Positions 51,441 through 60,254 of a stretch of DNA of 64,000 nucleotides are shown here, piece after piece. The notes beneath the pieces are model-generated. The model was not told where the DNA came from and ran no database searches. It worked only from the letters and a program-made list of their open reading frames with translations. A program made the position numbers and the translations under genes. Within the stretch, counting starts at the first letter, position 1. Each line of letters starts with the position of its first letter. Source of the DNA: Chitinophagales bacterium. GTDB taxonomy: Bacteria > Bacteroidota > Bacteroidia > Chitinophagales > Chitinophagaceae. The stretch is from assembly GCA_020636575.1 (NCBI GenBank), contig JACJXP010000001.1:992001-1056000 (forward strand), given 5' to 3'.

Positions 51441-52856
51441 CTACACTTTTACTTCTTTCCATTTCCCCTTTTTAAAATAATACCAGGCCACCACTGCGAT
51501 CAATGTTTCAGCAATTGGTATTGAAACAAAAGCGCCAACAGGTCCGGTTTTAAAAATGTACACTAATGTATAGGCTAATGGTATCTGGAATAACCAAAAT
51601 CCAAACAGGTTGATCCATGTAGGCGTTTTTGTATCACCAGCCCCGTTCAATGACTGGATCATTACCATCCCTATTCCATAAAATATATACCCGGTACTTA
51701 TTATCCGGAGCGACATAATTCCAAATCGTTTAGGTATCAGCTCATCGGTATATACGCTGATAATAGGTTCTGCCAATAATAAAAACATTAACATCACCCC
51801 TGACATGAACAATGCATTATATTTTGTAGTAAGTAATACACTTTTTTCTGCCCGTTCAGGCTGTTTGGCGCCAAGATTTTGCCCCACTAATGTAGCTGCC
51901 GCATTACTTAATCCCCATGCAGGTAATATAAAGAATACCACATTGCGTATGGCGATCTGGTAACCTGCAGATGCATCTGTTCCCCCGGAGTGTGCTATTA
52001 ATGCTGCCAGAACGATCCAGCTTCCCGAAGCAATAATGAACTGAAAAGTAGCCGGCCATGCTACTTCTACCAGTGTTTTTAAAACCGGTGTGTCCCATTT
52101 AAAATGAATAGGCTTTACTTTAATAATGCCCTTTCCTTTAAATAAATGATAACACTGGTATGCAACACCGGCACCTCTGCCGATTACTGTTGCAATAGCA
52201 GCTCCCTTTAGTCCCAGTTCGGGAAAAGGGCCATATCCATAGATCAATAAAGGATCCAGGATGATATTCAAAATACTGGCTATCCACAAACTACGCATAG
52301 CCATTGCTGCATCGCCGGCCCCACGGAATATTCCATTGATCAGGAATAATAAAACAATGACCCCGCTGCTGCCCAGCATGATGCGGGTGAAGCTTGTACC
52401 CTCTTTGACGACCTCGGGAGTGGCACCCATGATGCGTAATATATCAGCTGCGAATATGATCCCGACCACACTTAATACAATGATAATTGCTGTTGCCAGA
52501 ACTAAAGCCTGCATCCCCGCATGAGCTGCGGCATCAGGATTTTTTTCTCCTATCCTCCTTGCTACTACGGCAGTTGCTGCAGTACTTAGACCGATAGCGA
52601 TGGAATAAATAATGGTGATGGAAGCTTCTGTTAATCCAACTGTTTGAATGGCATTACCACCAAGCTTTCCTACAAAGAACATATCTACAACCGCAAATAC
52701 AGATTCAAGACTTAGTTCAAGGATCATTGGAATGGCAAGCAATACAATAGCTCCACGCAAACTTCCTTGCGTATAGTCATGCTCCACTCCTTTTAGGGAT
52801 TGCTTTACAAGAGATATAAAATGACTCCATTTATTGGTATGGTTTACCTGCGACAT
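51441..52856 (-). CDS. MATE-family efflux transporter
   Basis: From the ATG at 52856 the product is 471 residues with twelve predicted helices in two homologous halves. Family motifs include the beginning of the first bundle (LAIPMILELSLESVFAVVDM, FFVGKLGGNAIQTVGLTEA) and NGIFRGAGDAAMAMRSLW at the middle; the second half repeats the pattern with AWGLSNAAATLVGQNLGAKQ and IQSLNGAGDTKTPTWINLFG. MATE proteins export drugs or metabolites using Na+ or H+. The start at 52898 would add 14 residues and is less likely. Confidence 0.93.
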   Translation of the reverse strand: MSQVNHTNKWSHFISLVKQSLKGVEHDYTQGSLRGAIVLLAIPMILELSLESVFAVVDMFFVGKLGGNAIQTVGLTEASITIIYSIAIGLSTAATAVVARRIGEKNPDAAAHAGMQALVLATAIIIVLSVVGIIFAADILRIMGATPEVVKEGTSFTRIMLGSSGVIVLLFLINGIFRGAGDAAMAMRSLWIASILNIILDPLLIYGYGPFPELGLKGAAIATVIGRGAGVAYQCYHLFKGKGIIKVKPIHFKWDTPVLKTLVEVAWPATFQFIIASGSWIVLAALIAHSGGTDASAGYQIAIRNVVFFILPAWGLSNAAATLVGQNLGAKQPERAEKSVLLTTKYNALFMSGVMLMFLLLAEPIISVYTDELIPKRFGIMSLRIISTGYIFYGIGMVMIQSLNGAGDTKTPTWINLFGFWLFQIPLAYTLVYIFKTGPVGAFVSIPIAETLIAVVAWYYFKKGKWKEVKV

Positions 52857-53089
52857 GATTGAAAAAATTAAAAGTATGAATGAAAAACTAAGAGGCAACA
52901 GGGAGTTGCTCTAAAACTGACCCGTAAATGTGTGCCTTTAGTGACGTAAATCGTCAGGCGAGGCAGATGGAAGCCTTCATATTCCTGAATTGAGATAGCA
53001 AATGTAGGGTTTTAAGTAAACAGGAAAGGCATGAAATGATTGTAAAGCCAATTTTTATGTGTGAATGGCTTAAAAGAAGGGCTATAAGC

Positions 53090-53119
53090 AAAGAAACGGA
53101 GCAGTTGCTCCGTTTCTTT
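53090..53119 (-). terminator. Intrinsic terminator after htpG
   Basis: AAAGAAACGGAGC-agtt-GCTCCGTTTCTTT is a 13-pair perfect stem lying 19 nt after the htpG stop, with T-rich sequence on the minus strand. The rest of 52857-53138 holds no gene that I can support. Confidence 0.75.
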
Positions 53120-53138
53120 CAATTAATTATTCAGATTA

Positions 53139-55025
53139 TCAAAGTACTCCCACACTTCTTTCCACAAATGCTGTAAGATCAGCTCCTTTCAACATTCCCT
53201 TTGCCAGCAATGCAAGGTCAAATGCCTGTTTGGCTAATATGGTTTGCTGTGATTCTTCTGCCTGGAGTATCTTTTGAACCAGTGGATGATTGGCATTTAC
53301 GGCAACTTTGAAGTTATCGGGCATGTTTCCATAAATGTTCATTCCCCCCCCGCCAAGTTTACTCATATCTTTCATACGGCGCATCCATTCTTCTTCTGTA
53401 AGTGTTACAGGTAATGTTTCGGCAGGCAGGCTTTCCAGTTCCACTTTCATGGTGGGGTTAGCAATAGCCTTATCAAATATCTCTTTTAGCTTTTTGCTTT
53501 CGTCTTCTGTAAGTGTATGTTTGGCAGCATCATCTTTTTCAATAAGCTTTTCCGGCACATCTGCATCTACCCTTTTCATCGTTGTTTTTTCCAGCTTCAT
53601 TTCTATATGCTGGATAAAGTGTGGGTCAATGGGGGAGTTCATCAGCAATACATCATAACCTTTCTTTTGTGCTGCCTGTACATAGGTATGCTGATGTTCC
53701 GGATCAATACTGTATAGGTAAACCAATGTACCATTCTTGTCGGTCTGAAAATCTTTTACCTTAGCGTTGTATTCTTCCAGTGTATAATATTCTTTAGCGG
53801 TATTGGTCAATAGTAAAAAGTCTTTTGCTTTTTCGTAGAATTTTTCATCGCTCATGGCACCATATTTCACAAAAATGCCGATGTCTTCCCACTTGGCTTC
53901 ATAAGCTTTACGATCCTTATTGAACAACTCCTGTAACTTGTCTGCCACCTTGCGGCTTATATAACTATTGATTTTTTTTACATTACTATCTGCCTGCAGG
54001 AAAGAACGGCTTACATTCAACGGAATATCCGGTGAATCAATGACACCATGTAGCAGTAATAAAAATTCAGGCACAATGTCTTTTACTTCATCAGTAATAA
54101 ATACCTGGCGACTGTATAATTGAATTTTATTCTTATGAACTTCAAAGTCATTTTTCAGTTTGGGGAAGTACAGAACTCCGGTCAGGTTAAAAGGATAGTC
54201 AACGTTCAGGTGTATCCAGAAAAGTGGTTCTTCCTGGAAAGGATAAAGCTCCCTGTAAAAATTTAAATAGTCTTCATCTTTTAATTCTGAAGGCGCTTTG
54301 GTCCAGATCGGATTGGTATTATTGATGATATTATCAACCTCTACACTTTTATATTTTGGCTTACCGTCTTTGTCTTCTCCATCGGGTACAGATTCTGTTT
54401 TAGTACCAAACTGAACGGGTATGGGTAAAAAACGGGCATATTTATCGAGTATGGACTGGATGCGGTGTTGTTCCAGAAACTCTTTTGATTCTTCATTCAG
54501 GTACAGGATCACGGTAGTTCCTCTTTCTGTACGGCTGCCTTCAGTAATCTCAAATTCGGTGCTGCCATCACAACTCCATTTTGCCGGTTCGGCACCTTCC
54601 TGGTAACTCAGTGTCTCAATCTCCACTTTATTGGCCACCATAAATGCAGAGTAAAATCCTAAGCCAAAGCGGCCAATGATCTCATTGGCATCTTTGGCTT
54701 CCTTGAATTTTTCCATGAATTCAGTAGCACCCGAAAAAGCTACCTGATTGATGTATTTCTTGATCTCTTCTGCCGTCATACCGATACCGCTGTCAGAAAC
54801 GGTAAGGGTACCAGCCTTTTCATCAATGGCTATCTGTATATTCAGGTTGCCTAATTCGCCGGAAAACTGCCCCAGGCTGCTCAGTCTTTTTATCTTTTGG
54901 GTGGCGTCCACCGCATTGCTCACCAGCTCTCTCAGAAATATCTCATGATCAGAGTAGAGGAATTTTTTAATGATGGGAAAAATATTCTCTGTATTGATGG
55001 AAATAGTGCCTTTTTCCTGTACCAT
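53139..55025 (-). CDS. htpG: Molecular chaperone HtpG (Hsp90)
   Basis: HtpG is the bacterial Hsp90, an ATP-dependent dimeric chaperone. The 628-residue protein has the GHKL ATPase domain (residues 1-230): LRELVSNAVDATQKI near 32-46, VSDSGIGMTAEE at 76-87, and GRFGLGFYSAFMVA at 118-131. The middle domain follows (LPIPVQFGTKTES, NVSRSFLQADSNVKKINSYI), and the C-terminal dimerisation domain ends at the stop. Length is typical. It carries its own promoter and terminator. Confidence 0.98.
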   Translation of the reverse strand: MVQEKGTISINTENIFPIIKKFLYSDHEIFLRELVSNAVDATQKIKRLSSLGQFSGELGNLNIQIAIDEKAGTLTVSDSGIGMTAEEIKKYINQVAFSGATEFMEKFKEAKDANEIIGRFGLGFYSAFMVANKVEIETLSYQEGAEPAKWSCDGSTEFEITEGSRTERGTTVILYLNEESKEFLEQHRIQSILDKYARFLPIPVQFGTKTESVPDGEDKDGKPKYKSVEVDNIINNTNPIWTKAPSELKDEDYLNFYRELYPFQEEPLFWIHLNVDYPFNLTGVLYFPKLKNDFEVHKNKIQLYSRQVFITDEVKDIVPEFLLLLHGVIDSPDIPLNVSRSFLQADSNVKKINSYISRKVADKLQELFNKDRKAYEAKWEDIGIFVKYGAMSDEKFYEKAKDFLLLTNTAKEYYTLEEYNAKVKDFQTDKNGTLVYLYSIDPEHQHTYVQAAQKKGYDVLLMNSPIDPHFIQHIEMKLEKTTMKRVDADVPEKLIEKDDAAKHTLTEDESKKLKEIFDKAIANPTMKVELESLPAETLPVTLTEEEWMRRMKDMSKLGGGGMNIYGNMPDNFKVAVNANHPLVQKILQAEESQQTILAKQAFDLALLAKGMLKGADLTAFVERSVGVL

Positions 55026-55041
55026 AACTCAAATTTTGCGG

Positions 55042-55049
55042 CAAATGTA
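55042..55049 (-). promoter_or_regulatory. -7 element of the htpG promoter
   Basis: On the minus strand TACATTTG matches TAnnTTTG exactly, 16 nt before the htpG start codon. No -33 TTTG occurs at the standard distance. Confidence 0.5.
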
Positions 55050-55109
55050 CAAGCACTGTTCCAAATGGGTGGAAATTGACAGAATGGCATTAAAATCGTA
55101 AGAAAGAGG

Positions 55110-55586
55110 TCACTGTGTGGCAATATTTTTTAGCCTGTCCACACTTTCCATTTTTTCATATTTGATGGGGACTTCCTTAACAAAACCTGTTTTGGTGATC
55201 CTGGCCAAGCCGTTCACCCGGATCATCACTTCCTTTTTCTTCAATATTTCCTTTTGATGTTTCAGAATGCTGATATTATCCAGTTTCAGTATTACCGGTA
55301 CAACAAACTCTTTTTTCTTCTTTACATACACTTTATCTGCCAGTTCAAAACGTCCCATATATTTATCATCTACATACACATCACCTTTTGCTGAGGATAG
55401 TGTGGCGTTAAATTTATTGGGGTTATAATAAACAATATCAGCTCCGGCTTTTGATTGAGTCAGCCCAAGGTCAATGATCTCTATATTCTGAACATCCCGG
55501 AATTCCGGCTCCAGTACATTTTTATAAGCCTTACAGGATGTAAGTAAAAGAGATGCTACTATCAGAGTAGAAAATATAAGTTTCAT
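55110..55586 (-). CDS. LEA type 2-like lipoprotein
   Basis: From the ATG at 55586 the product is 158 residues with a lipoprotein signal (KLIFSTLIVASLLLTSC, Cys18). The mature domain resembles the LEA2/WHy fold: IIDLGLTQSKAGADIVYYNP with the typical NP, then FNATLSSAKGDVYVDDKYMG and LADKVYVKKKKEFVVPVILK. In bacteria these envelope lipoproteins are linked to stress protection without a proven mechanism. The 355-nt gap 55587-55941 contains AT-rich sequence, short hairpins and no gene. Confidence 0.75.
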   Translation of the reverse strand: MKLIFSTLIVASLLLTSCKAYKNVLEPEFRDVQNIEIIDLGLTQSKAGADIVYYNPNKFNATLSSAKGDVYVDDKYMGRFELADKVYVKKKKEFVVPVILKLDNISILKHQKEILKKKEVMIRVNGLARITKTGFVKEVPIKYEKMESVDRLKNIATQ

Positions 55587-55941
55587 GTTACTTTCTTTTA
55601 TAAACAATTAAAGTATTGTTTTATTATTTAACTATCAGGCCAGTTTTTGTTAAAGTCATTTAAAGATAATTACAGATAATATATACTGTTTAAGAAATGT
55701 AAAAAGCAGGTAACCCATTTACCGTTTAAAAATTTTTATAAAACGTAGATTTTTAAAATCAGGTATTCTTTTACGGTAGTACAGGCAATGTTATAAATGT
55801 TAAAAGGAGGATACTGTAAGTCGCTTGCAATCAGTGTTCCGGGCGGCTACAAAAACCTGTTTTAACAACTATGGCTTGTCTGGCACTGTTTATGAAAATT
55901 CTATGGTGTCAACGAAATTTTCACTTTAAAAATCAGATGTT

Positions 55942-56391
55942 ATGAAAAGACTATTACTATTATCAGGCGTTATGATCACAGCAATTTTATTTACAGCATG
56001 TAACACAAATCCGGTAACCAGTGCAGAAATGCTGACCGCTGATACCAGTGGATTCGCAGAGTTCCAGGCAATGAAAAAGGCAGAGTTTGAAGCATGGAAA
56101 GCAATAAATACGGCACCGGCATCACAGGCGATAACAAAAGCAACCACTGTTCCGGTAACTGAAAAGGTTGTTATGACCTCATCTTCTACACATGAAGCAA
56201 AAACTGCGACAAAGAAAGGATGGAGTAAAGCAGCCAAGTACTCGGTGATCGGTGGTGTAGGCGGTGTAACTCTTGGTGCAGTTATTAATAAGAAGGACAG
56301 GGTTAAAGGGGGCATTGTAGGTGGTGTAGTACTGGGTGGTCTTGGGTATCTTTTAGGCCGTTCGCAGGATAAAAAAGACGGACGTTACTAA
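55942..56391 (+). CDS. Lipoprotein with glycine-zipper (YMGG-like) domain
   Basis: The 149-residue protein has a lipoprotein signal (LSGVMITAILFTAC, Cys20), a helical, lysine- and alanine-rich segment (about 35-85), and a C-terminal glycine zipper: YSVIGGVGGVTLGAVINKKD and GGIVGGVVLGGLGYLLGR. Such zippers insert into or span membranes. Similar proteins are called YMGG-like or surface-antigen-like. A strong terminator follows. No functional partner is nearby. Confidence 0.8.
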   Translation: MKRLLLLSGVMITAILFTACNTNPVTSAEMLTADTSGFAEFQAMKKAEFEAWKAINTAPASQAITKATTVPVTEKVVMTSSSTHEAKTATKKGWSKAAKYSVIGGVGGVTLGAVINKKDRVKGGIVGGVVLGGLGYLLGRSQDKKDGRY

Positions 56392-56411
56392 ATTGTAAAG
56401 AAGAAAACGGG

Positions 56412-56440
56412 AAAGACCCTGCTAAGCAGGGTCTTTTTTT
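56412..56440 (+). terminator. Intrinsic terminator after the glycine-zipper gene
   Basis: AAAGACCCTGC-taa-GCAGGGTCTTT has 11 pairs and runs into a tract of seven T residues, 21 nt after the stop. Confidence 0.9.
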
Positions 56441-56495
56441 ATGGCCAATACAAGCTCTATATAAATGATTAGCTTTATTCAGACAGATAAAACAA

Positions 56496-56876
56496 ATGTG
56501 GTACCAGTTCCTCAATATCTTCTTTTTCATTTTTCATACGGTATTCACCTTGTTCAATATAATTGGGTGGGCTTTTCCTAAGGCAAGAAAGCTGCACCTG
56601 TTCACCATGTTAATTACCGCTTTTTCATGGTTTGTGCTCGGCATCTGGTATGGCTGGGGTTACTGTGCCTGCACCGACTGGCATTGGCAGGCAAGAGAGG
56701 CATTAGGCTATCATGACCGGTCCAATTCATATATCCATTTTCTTTTACTAAAGCTGACCGGCAAAAACTTTGATCCTGTATTTGTGGAGAATATGACATT
56801 GATCATTTTTCTGCTGAGTTTTTTATTAAGCGTTTGGCTGAATCTACGAGACAGGAAGAGAATAAGGAAGCTATAG
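56496..56876 (+). CDS. DUF2784-family membrane protein
   Basis: This 126-residue protein has three predicted helices and the DUF2784 signature WYGWGYCACTDWHWQAREAL around residues 51-70, with two cysteines and a tryptophan-rich loop. The family's function is unknown; it is found in many bacteria as a small inner-membrane protein. A 46-nt gap separates it from the next membrane protein gene, so the two may share a transcript. Confidence 0.85.
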   Translation: MWYQFLNIFFFIFHTVFTLFNIIGWAFPKARKLHLFTMLITAFSWFVLGIWYGWGYCACTDWHWQAREALGYHDRSNSYIHFLLLKLTGKNFDPVFVENMTLIIFLLSFLLSVWLNLRDRKRIRKL

Positions 56877-56922
56877 CTTTTCATCATTCGTTATATTTTT
56901 TACATTCACACAAAACCTTCCT

Positions 56923-57597
56923 ATGACAGAGAATACACAACTGCCTGTGCATGAAAAAGGGAAACCCAACGACCAGATTATCTCCTATTACACTCTTCGT
57001 ATTTTGATCGGGGCTATCGGCATTTTACTTCCTTTATTGGTAGTAATTGGTAAATGGGTATCCAATAAAACACCGGCACTTGAATATTCTATCAGTGACT
57101 ATTATGACAATGGCGCAGCAGGAGATATTTTGGTGGGAGTATTGTTTGTGTTAGGATTTTTTTTGCTTACCTATAAGGGACCGGAGAAGATAGATAATAT
57201 AACAGCTGATATTGGTTGTGTGGCTGCATTGGGAGTGGCACTTTTTCCTACTACTGCAACAGGCTGGGTACATGTGATACATTTTGTTTTTGCGATGTTA
57301 TTATTCAGTGTGTTTATTTTTTTCTCATTGGTATTATTTCGAAAAACAGATCCGTCCAAATCAATGACCCCGGAGAAAAAGAACCGGAATTATATCTATT
57401 TATCCTGTGGTATTATTATGGCCATTTGTATTGCAGCAATTGCAATAACAGTATTGTTTATTGATCCTTCTATCAGCGATCAATATAAACTGGTGTATTG
57501 GTTTGAGTCAATAGCATTGGTAGCTTTTGGAATATCCTGGATCACCAAGTCAGAAATGTTTTACTTCAGGGATAAGGGTTCGCCGACAGGGGATTAA
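56923..57597 (+). CDS. Multi-pass membrane protein (DUF998-like)
   Basis: The 224-residue protein has six predicted transmembrane helices. EYSISDYYDNGAAGDILVGV followed by LFVLGFFLLTYKG, and VAALGVALFPTTATGWVHVI recall the DUF998/Frag1-like group, but I could not confirm membership. It has a polar N-terminus (MTENTQLPVHEKGKPNDQ) and an aspartate-rich end. Function unknown. A cytosolic protein gene follows after 28 nt on the same strand. Confidence 0.65.
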   Translation: MTENTQLPVHEKGKPNDQIISYYTLRILIGAIGILLPLLVVIGKWVSNKTPALEYSISDYYDNGAAGDILVGVLFVLGFFLLTYKGPEKIDNITADIGCVAALGVALFPTTATGWVHVIHFVFAMLLFSVFIFFSLVLFRKTDPSKSMTPEKKNRNYIYLSCGIIMAICIAAIAITVLFIDPSISDQYKLVYWFESIALVAFGISWITKSEMFYFRDKGSPTGD

Positions 57598-57625
57598 CTA
57601 TTTTTACAATTTGAAAAGTAATTCT

Positions 57626-58051
57626 ATGCAACGCAAAAAACTGGATGTGGATGTGGTCAATGATGTGCTGTTAAAAGCGATGGCAGTATACCCTGAAAAT
57701 GCGTTTGTAAAAAGCCTGCATTATCAATACCATGAAAGGGGCGGCCTCAGTAAAAAACAATTAGAGGGCCTTTTTCAGAAAGCAAAGAAGATAAAAGACC
57801 TTCCTCCGCAAAAACTTGCCACACTGGAGGCGCTGATCTTAAAAAAACCTACGAAGTATAAATCGGACAAACCTGCGCCAACTCCATTATATGCAAAAGA
57901 TGAAAATACCGGAAAAATGATAAAAACGATCCTTGAAAAATACCCGCAACATAAACGAATTCAGTTCTTTAAAACAAAATATGATAATAATGAAGTGTTA
58001 AGTACCACTGAATTGTCAGAACTGCAGCGGTTTGCCAAATTGTTATTATAA
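57626..58051 (+). CDS. Basic cytosolic protein, unknown function
   Basis: From the ATG at 57626 (MQRKKLDVDV) the product is 141 residues, without signal peptide or membrane segment. It is lysine-rich and mostly helical by composition (LSKKQLEGLFQKAKKIKDLP; FKTKYDNNEVLSTTELSELQ). I do not recognise a family. The longer frame from 57527 overlaps the preceding gene and is unlikely. The 195 nt that follow contain no gene. Confidence 0.6.
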   Translation: MQRKKLDVDVVNDVLLKAMAVYPENAFVKSLHYQYHERGGLSKKQLEGLFQKAKKIKDLPPQKLATLEALILKKPTKYKSDKPAPTPLYAKDENTGKMIKTILEKYPQHKRIQFFKTKYDNNEVLSTTELSELQRFAKLLL

Positions 58052-58246
58052 AATAAAACAAAGGCTTACAGGACTTTAACGTATATCGGGCAGGACTACT
58101 TGAATATATTTTGTAAAAAGATTAAATTTAGTAGTGAATGCTGAGCCGTAATAAAATTCACTTCTTGTAAAACCGTTGTTTCGTCTAACAGCTATTCGTT
58201 CCCTTGAAATAAATTAAAGTTCATCATTGTCAGTCAATATTATTTT

Positions 58247-58642
58247 ATGGCTGCTTACGAAATTGAGATCATACTGAACCGGCAATTAGCTGATTGTTTA
58301 TCTATTCCTGTTTTTATTACAGACAGGAAGGGTAACCTGATTTATTATAATGAGCCTGCTGAAGAAGTATTGGGGCGTCGTTATGAAGATACCGGTGAAA
58401 TGCCCGCTGATGAATGGGCTAGCATCTTTCATCCTTCAGATGAAGCAGGTAATATATTAAATCCGGAAGAGCTTCCGTTAGTTAAAACGCTTAAATATTG
58501 TTATCCATATCACCGTAGTTTTTGGATTCAAAGCCTGAATGGAAAAAAAGAAAAAATATCAGTTACATCTTACCCGATACTGGGTCGCAGTTCAAAATTT
58601 TTAGGAGCGGTAGCAATTTTCTGGCAATCTAAGGACGAATGA
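58247..58642 (+). CDS. Single-domain PAS protein
   Basis: The 131-residue protein is one PAS fold: IPVFITDRKGNLIYYNEPAEEVLGRRYEDTG (given as its parts, FITDRKGNLIYYNEPAEEVL, then a glycine-rich turn) and the end strands LNGKKEKISVTSYPILGRSS and FLGAVAIFWQ. It has no output domain, so it can only act by protein contact. Its stop overlaps the next start by 4 nt (ATGA), so it is translationally coupled to a metallo-beta-lactamase-fold protein, which is the obvious partner. Confidence 0.8.
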   Translation: MAAYEIEIILNRQLADCLSIPVFITDRKGNLIYYNEPAEEVLGRRYEDTGEMPADEWASIFHPSDEAGNILNPEELPLVKTLKYCYPYHRSFWIQSLNGKKEKISVTSYPILGRSSKFLGAVAIFWQSKDE

Positions 58643-59475
58643 GAATCAACTTAAGGGGAGTTCGTGGTTCCATACCCACATCCGGCCCCGGAGTAAAATA
58701 TTATGGAGGAAATACATCCTGTGTTGAAATTAGCGCAGAAGGATGGAAACTGGTATTGGACGGAGGATCGGGTATCAGCAATGTTACCTGGCATGAAGAA
58801 TTAAACCACAACCGGATCGATATCCTGCTAACGCATTTGCACATGGATCATATCCAGGGGTTAGGATTTTGTAAACCTTTTTTTGACCCAGCTATGGAAA
58901 TGCATATCTGGGGGCCAGCCAGTACTACACAATCACTACACGAAAGATTAAGCCTATATCTTTCTCCTCCTTTGTTCCCGGTGCATATCCGTGACCTGCC
59001 CTGTAAACTTCATTTACATGAGATCGATAAGAAGAACTTTGAGATAGGCCCTTTCAAAATTTATTCTGATTATATTATTCATCCGGGTCCGACTGTAGGA
59101 TTTCGCATCCATTACAGATCAGCAGTTTTTACCTATATGCCGGATCATGAACCTGCATTGGGAGTATCGGGAATATTAGAAGATACCCGGTGGGTTTCGG
59201 GTATTGATCTGGCAAAAGGATCTGATTTATTGTTGCATGATGCTCAGTGGACGGCCGCTGAATATCCGCAAAGAATGGGATGGGGACACTCTTCCATGGA
59301 CGATGCTATCCTGTTTGCTTCTATGGCTGCCGTAAAGCATCTTTTAATGGTACACCATGATCCGGGACGTACGGATGATATGCTTAACGAGATGTTTAAT
59401 GAAGTTAAAAACCGGAGCGCAGTTAGTTTTTCTTTTGAACCGGCATACGAAGGAATGGAGATATTACTGGGTTGA
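58639..59475 (+). CDS. Metallo-beta-lactamase-fold hydrolase
   Basis: The 278-residue protein has the MBL-fold metal site: LTHLHMDHIQG with His66, His68, Asp70 and His71, preceded by LVLDGGSGISN and followed by the C-terminal histidine in MVHHDPGRTDDM. The start MRINLRGVRGSIPTSGPG is typical of the subgroup related to phosphodiesterases (PhnP/cAMP-PDE class II-like). A cyclic nucleotide or phosphodiester substrate is possible. Coupled to the upstream PAS protein. Confidence 0.88.
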   Translation: MRINLRGVRGSIPTSGPGVKYYGGNTSCVEISAEGWKLVLDGGSGISNVTWHEELNHNRIDILLTHLHMDHIQGLGFCKPFFDPAMEMHIWGPASTTQSLHERLSLYLSPPLFPVHIRDLPCKLHLHEIDKKNFEIGPFKIYSDYIIHPGPTVGFRIHYRSAVFTYMPDHEPALGVSGILEDTRWVSGIDLAKGSDLLLHDAQWTAAEYPQRMGWGHSSMDDAILFASMAAVKHLLMVHHDPGRTDDMLNEMFNEVKNRSAVSFSFEPAYEGMEILLG

Positions 59476-59532
59476 ACATTTTGATTGTTCTTGAAGAACA
59501 AACTAAAATAAGGTAGTGTGTTGCTATTTACT

Positions 59533-60240
59533 TTATTCCGTTCCCGGGAAAGAGGCCTTTGTCAAATCATTCATCAGATCAGAAGTATAGGGTTGCCACC
59601 GGTTCCGTTCAGGGATAAACAATTCGGCAGCTTTTTTGTCAGCAAACAATTTATAATCAAACTTGGGATTGTTACAAACAATATAACCGGGATAATACCA
59701 TCGCCTGTTGTTATCTAATGCATACTGTATTTTTAAAAGCATCAGAAATTTTCCGGGACTATATTTTCTGTAGTCCGGATGATAGAAATTCATAATACCG
59801 GCAATGCTTTTTTTCCCTTTATCAAATATACCCGCAGCAATAAGTTTTTCTTTGTCTCTGATCTCAATAATATGGCTATCAAAAACATCTTCTTTGTTTT
59901 CCTGCTCTCCAAAGATCCATTGCTGTACTGATTCTGCCGGGTTGAAATCTATTCCCGTTTTATATTCCTGGAATAGTGTTTCCAGTTCGTCAGTCAGTTG
60001 AAAAGGAACAATACGGGATTCAAAATCCCGGTTAGCAGCTATGATTTTTTTTGAACTACTGCTTATAGTAAGCTGGTCAAGATCATAGCGCATCCAGTAC
60101 ACTCTGAAAAAACCATCTTCCTGTAAAAGAAAGTGTGTGGTGAATATACCCTGGTGCATCCTGTACCATCCTTTGGCCAGAAAAATATCGAGTTGTTCGC
60201 CAGTTAGCTGATCGGGATAATATATATAACTCTCTGTCAA
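59533..60240 (-). CDS. Arginyl-tRNA--protein transferase-like (GNAT-fold) protein
   Basis: The 235-residue protein resembles the leucyl/arginyl-protein transferase (Bpt/Ate) group: an opening ITGEQL-type helix with LAKGWYRMHQGIFTT, the conserved IIEIRDKEKLIAAGIFDKGK, and HPDYRKYSPGKFLMLLKIQY with YYPGYIV. The N-terminal cysteine motif of true Ate/Bpt proteins is not seen; RVYWMRYDL stands in that place. It may therefore be a divergent aminoacyl transferase or another acyltransferase. It lies 14 nt downstream of the fructosamine kinase gene on the same strand. Confidence 0.7.
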   Translation of the reverse strand: MTESYIYYPDQLTGEQLDIFLAKGWYRMHQGIFTTHFLLQEDGFFRVYWMRYDLDQLTISSSSKKIIAANRDFESRIVPFQLTDELETLFQEYKTGIDFNPAESVQQWIFGEQENKEDVFDSHIIEIRDKEKLIAAGIFDKGKKSIAGIMNFYHPDYRKYSPGKFLMLLKIQYALDNNRRWYYPGYIVCNNPKFDYKLFADKKAAELFIPERNRWQPYTSDLMNDLTKASFPGTE

Positions 60241-60254
60241 ACTGCAATTGTTGC

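Noticed and set aside
55881..55895. TGGCAC block upstream of the glycine-zipper gene as a sigma-54 promoter
   Set aside because: The GG is followed after ten bases by GA, not GC, so the -12 element is missing.
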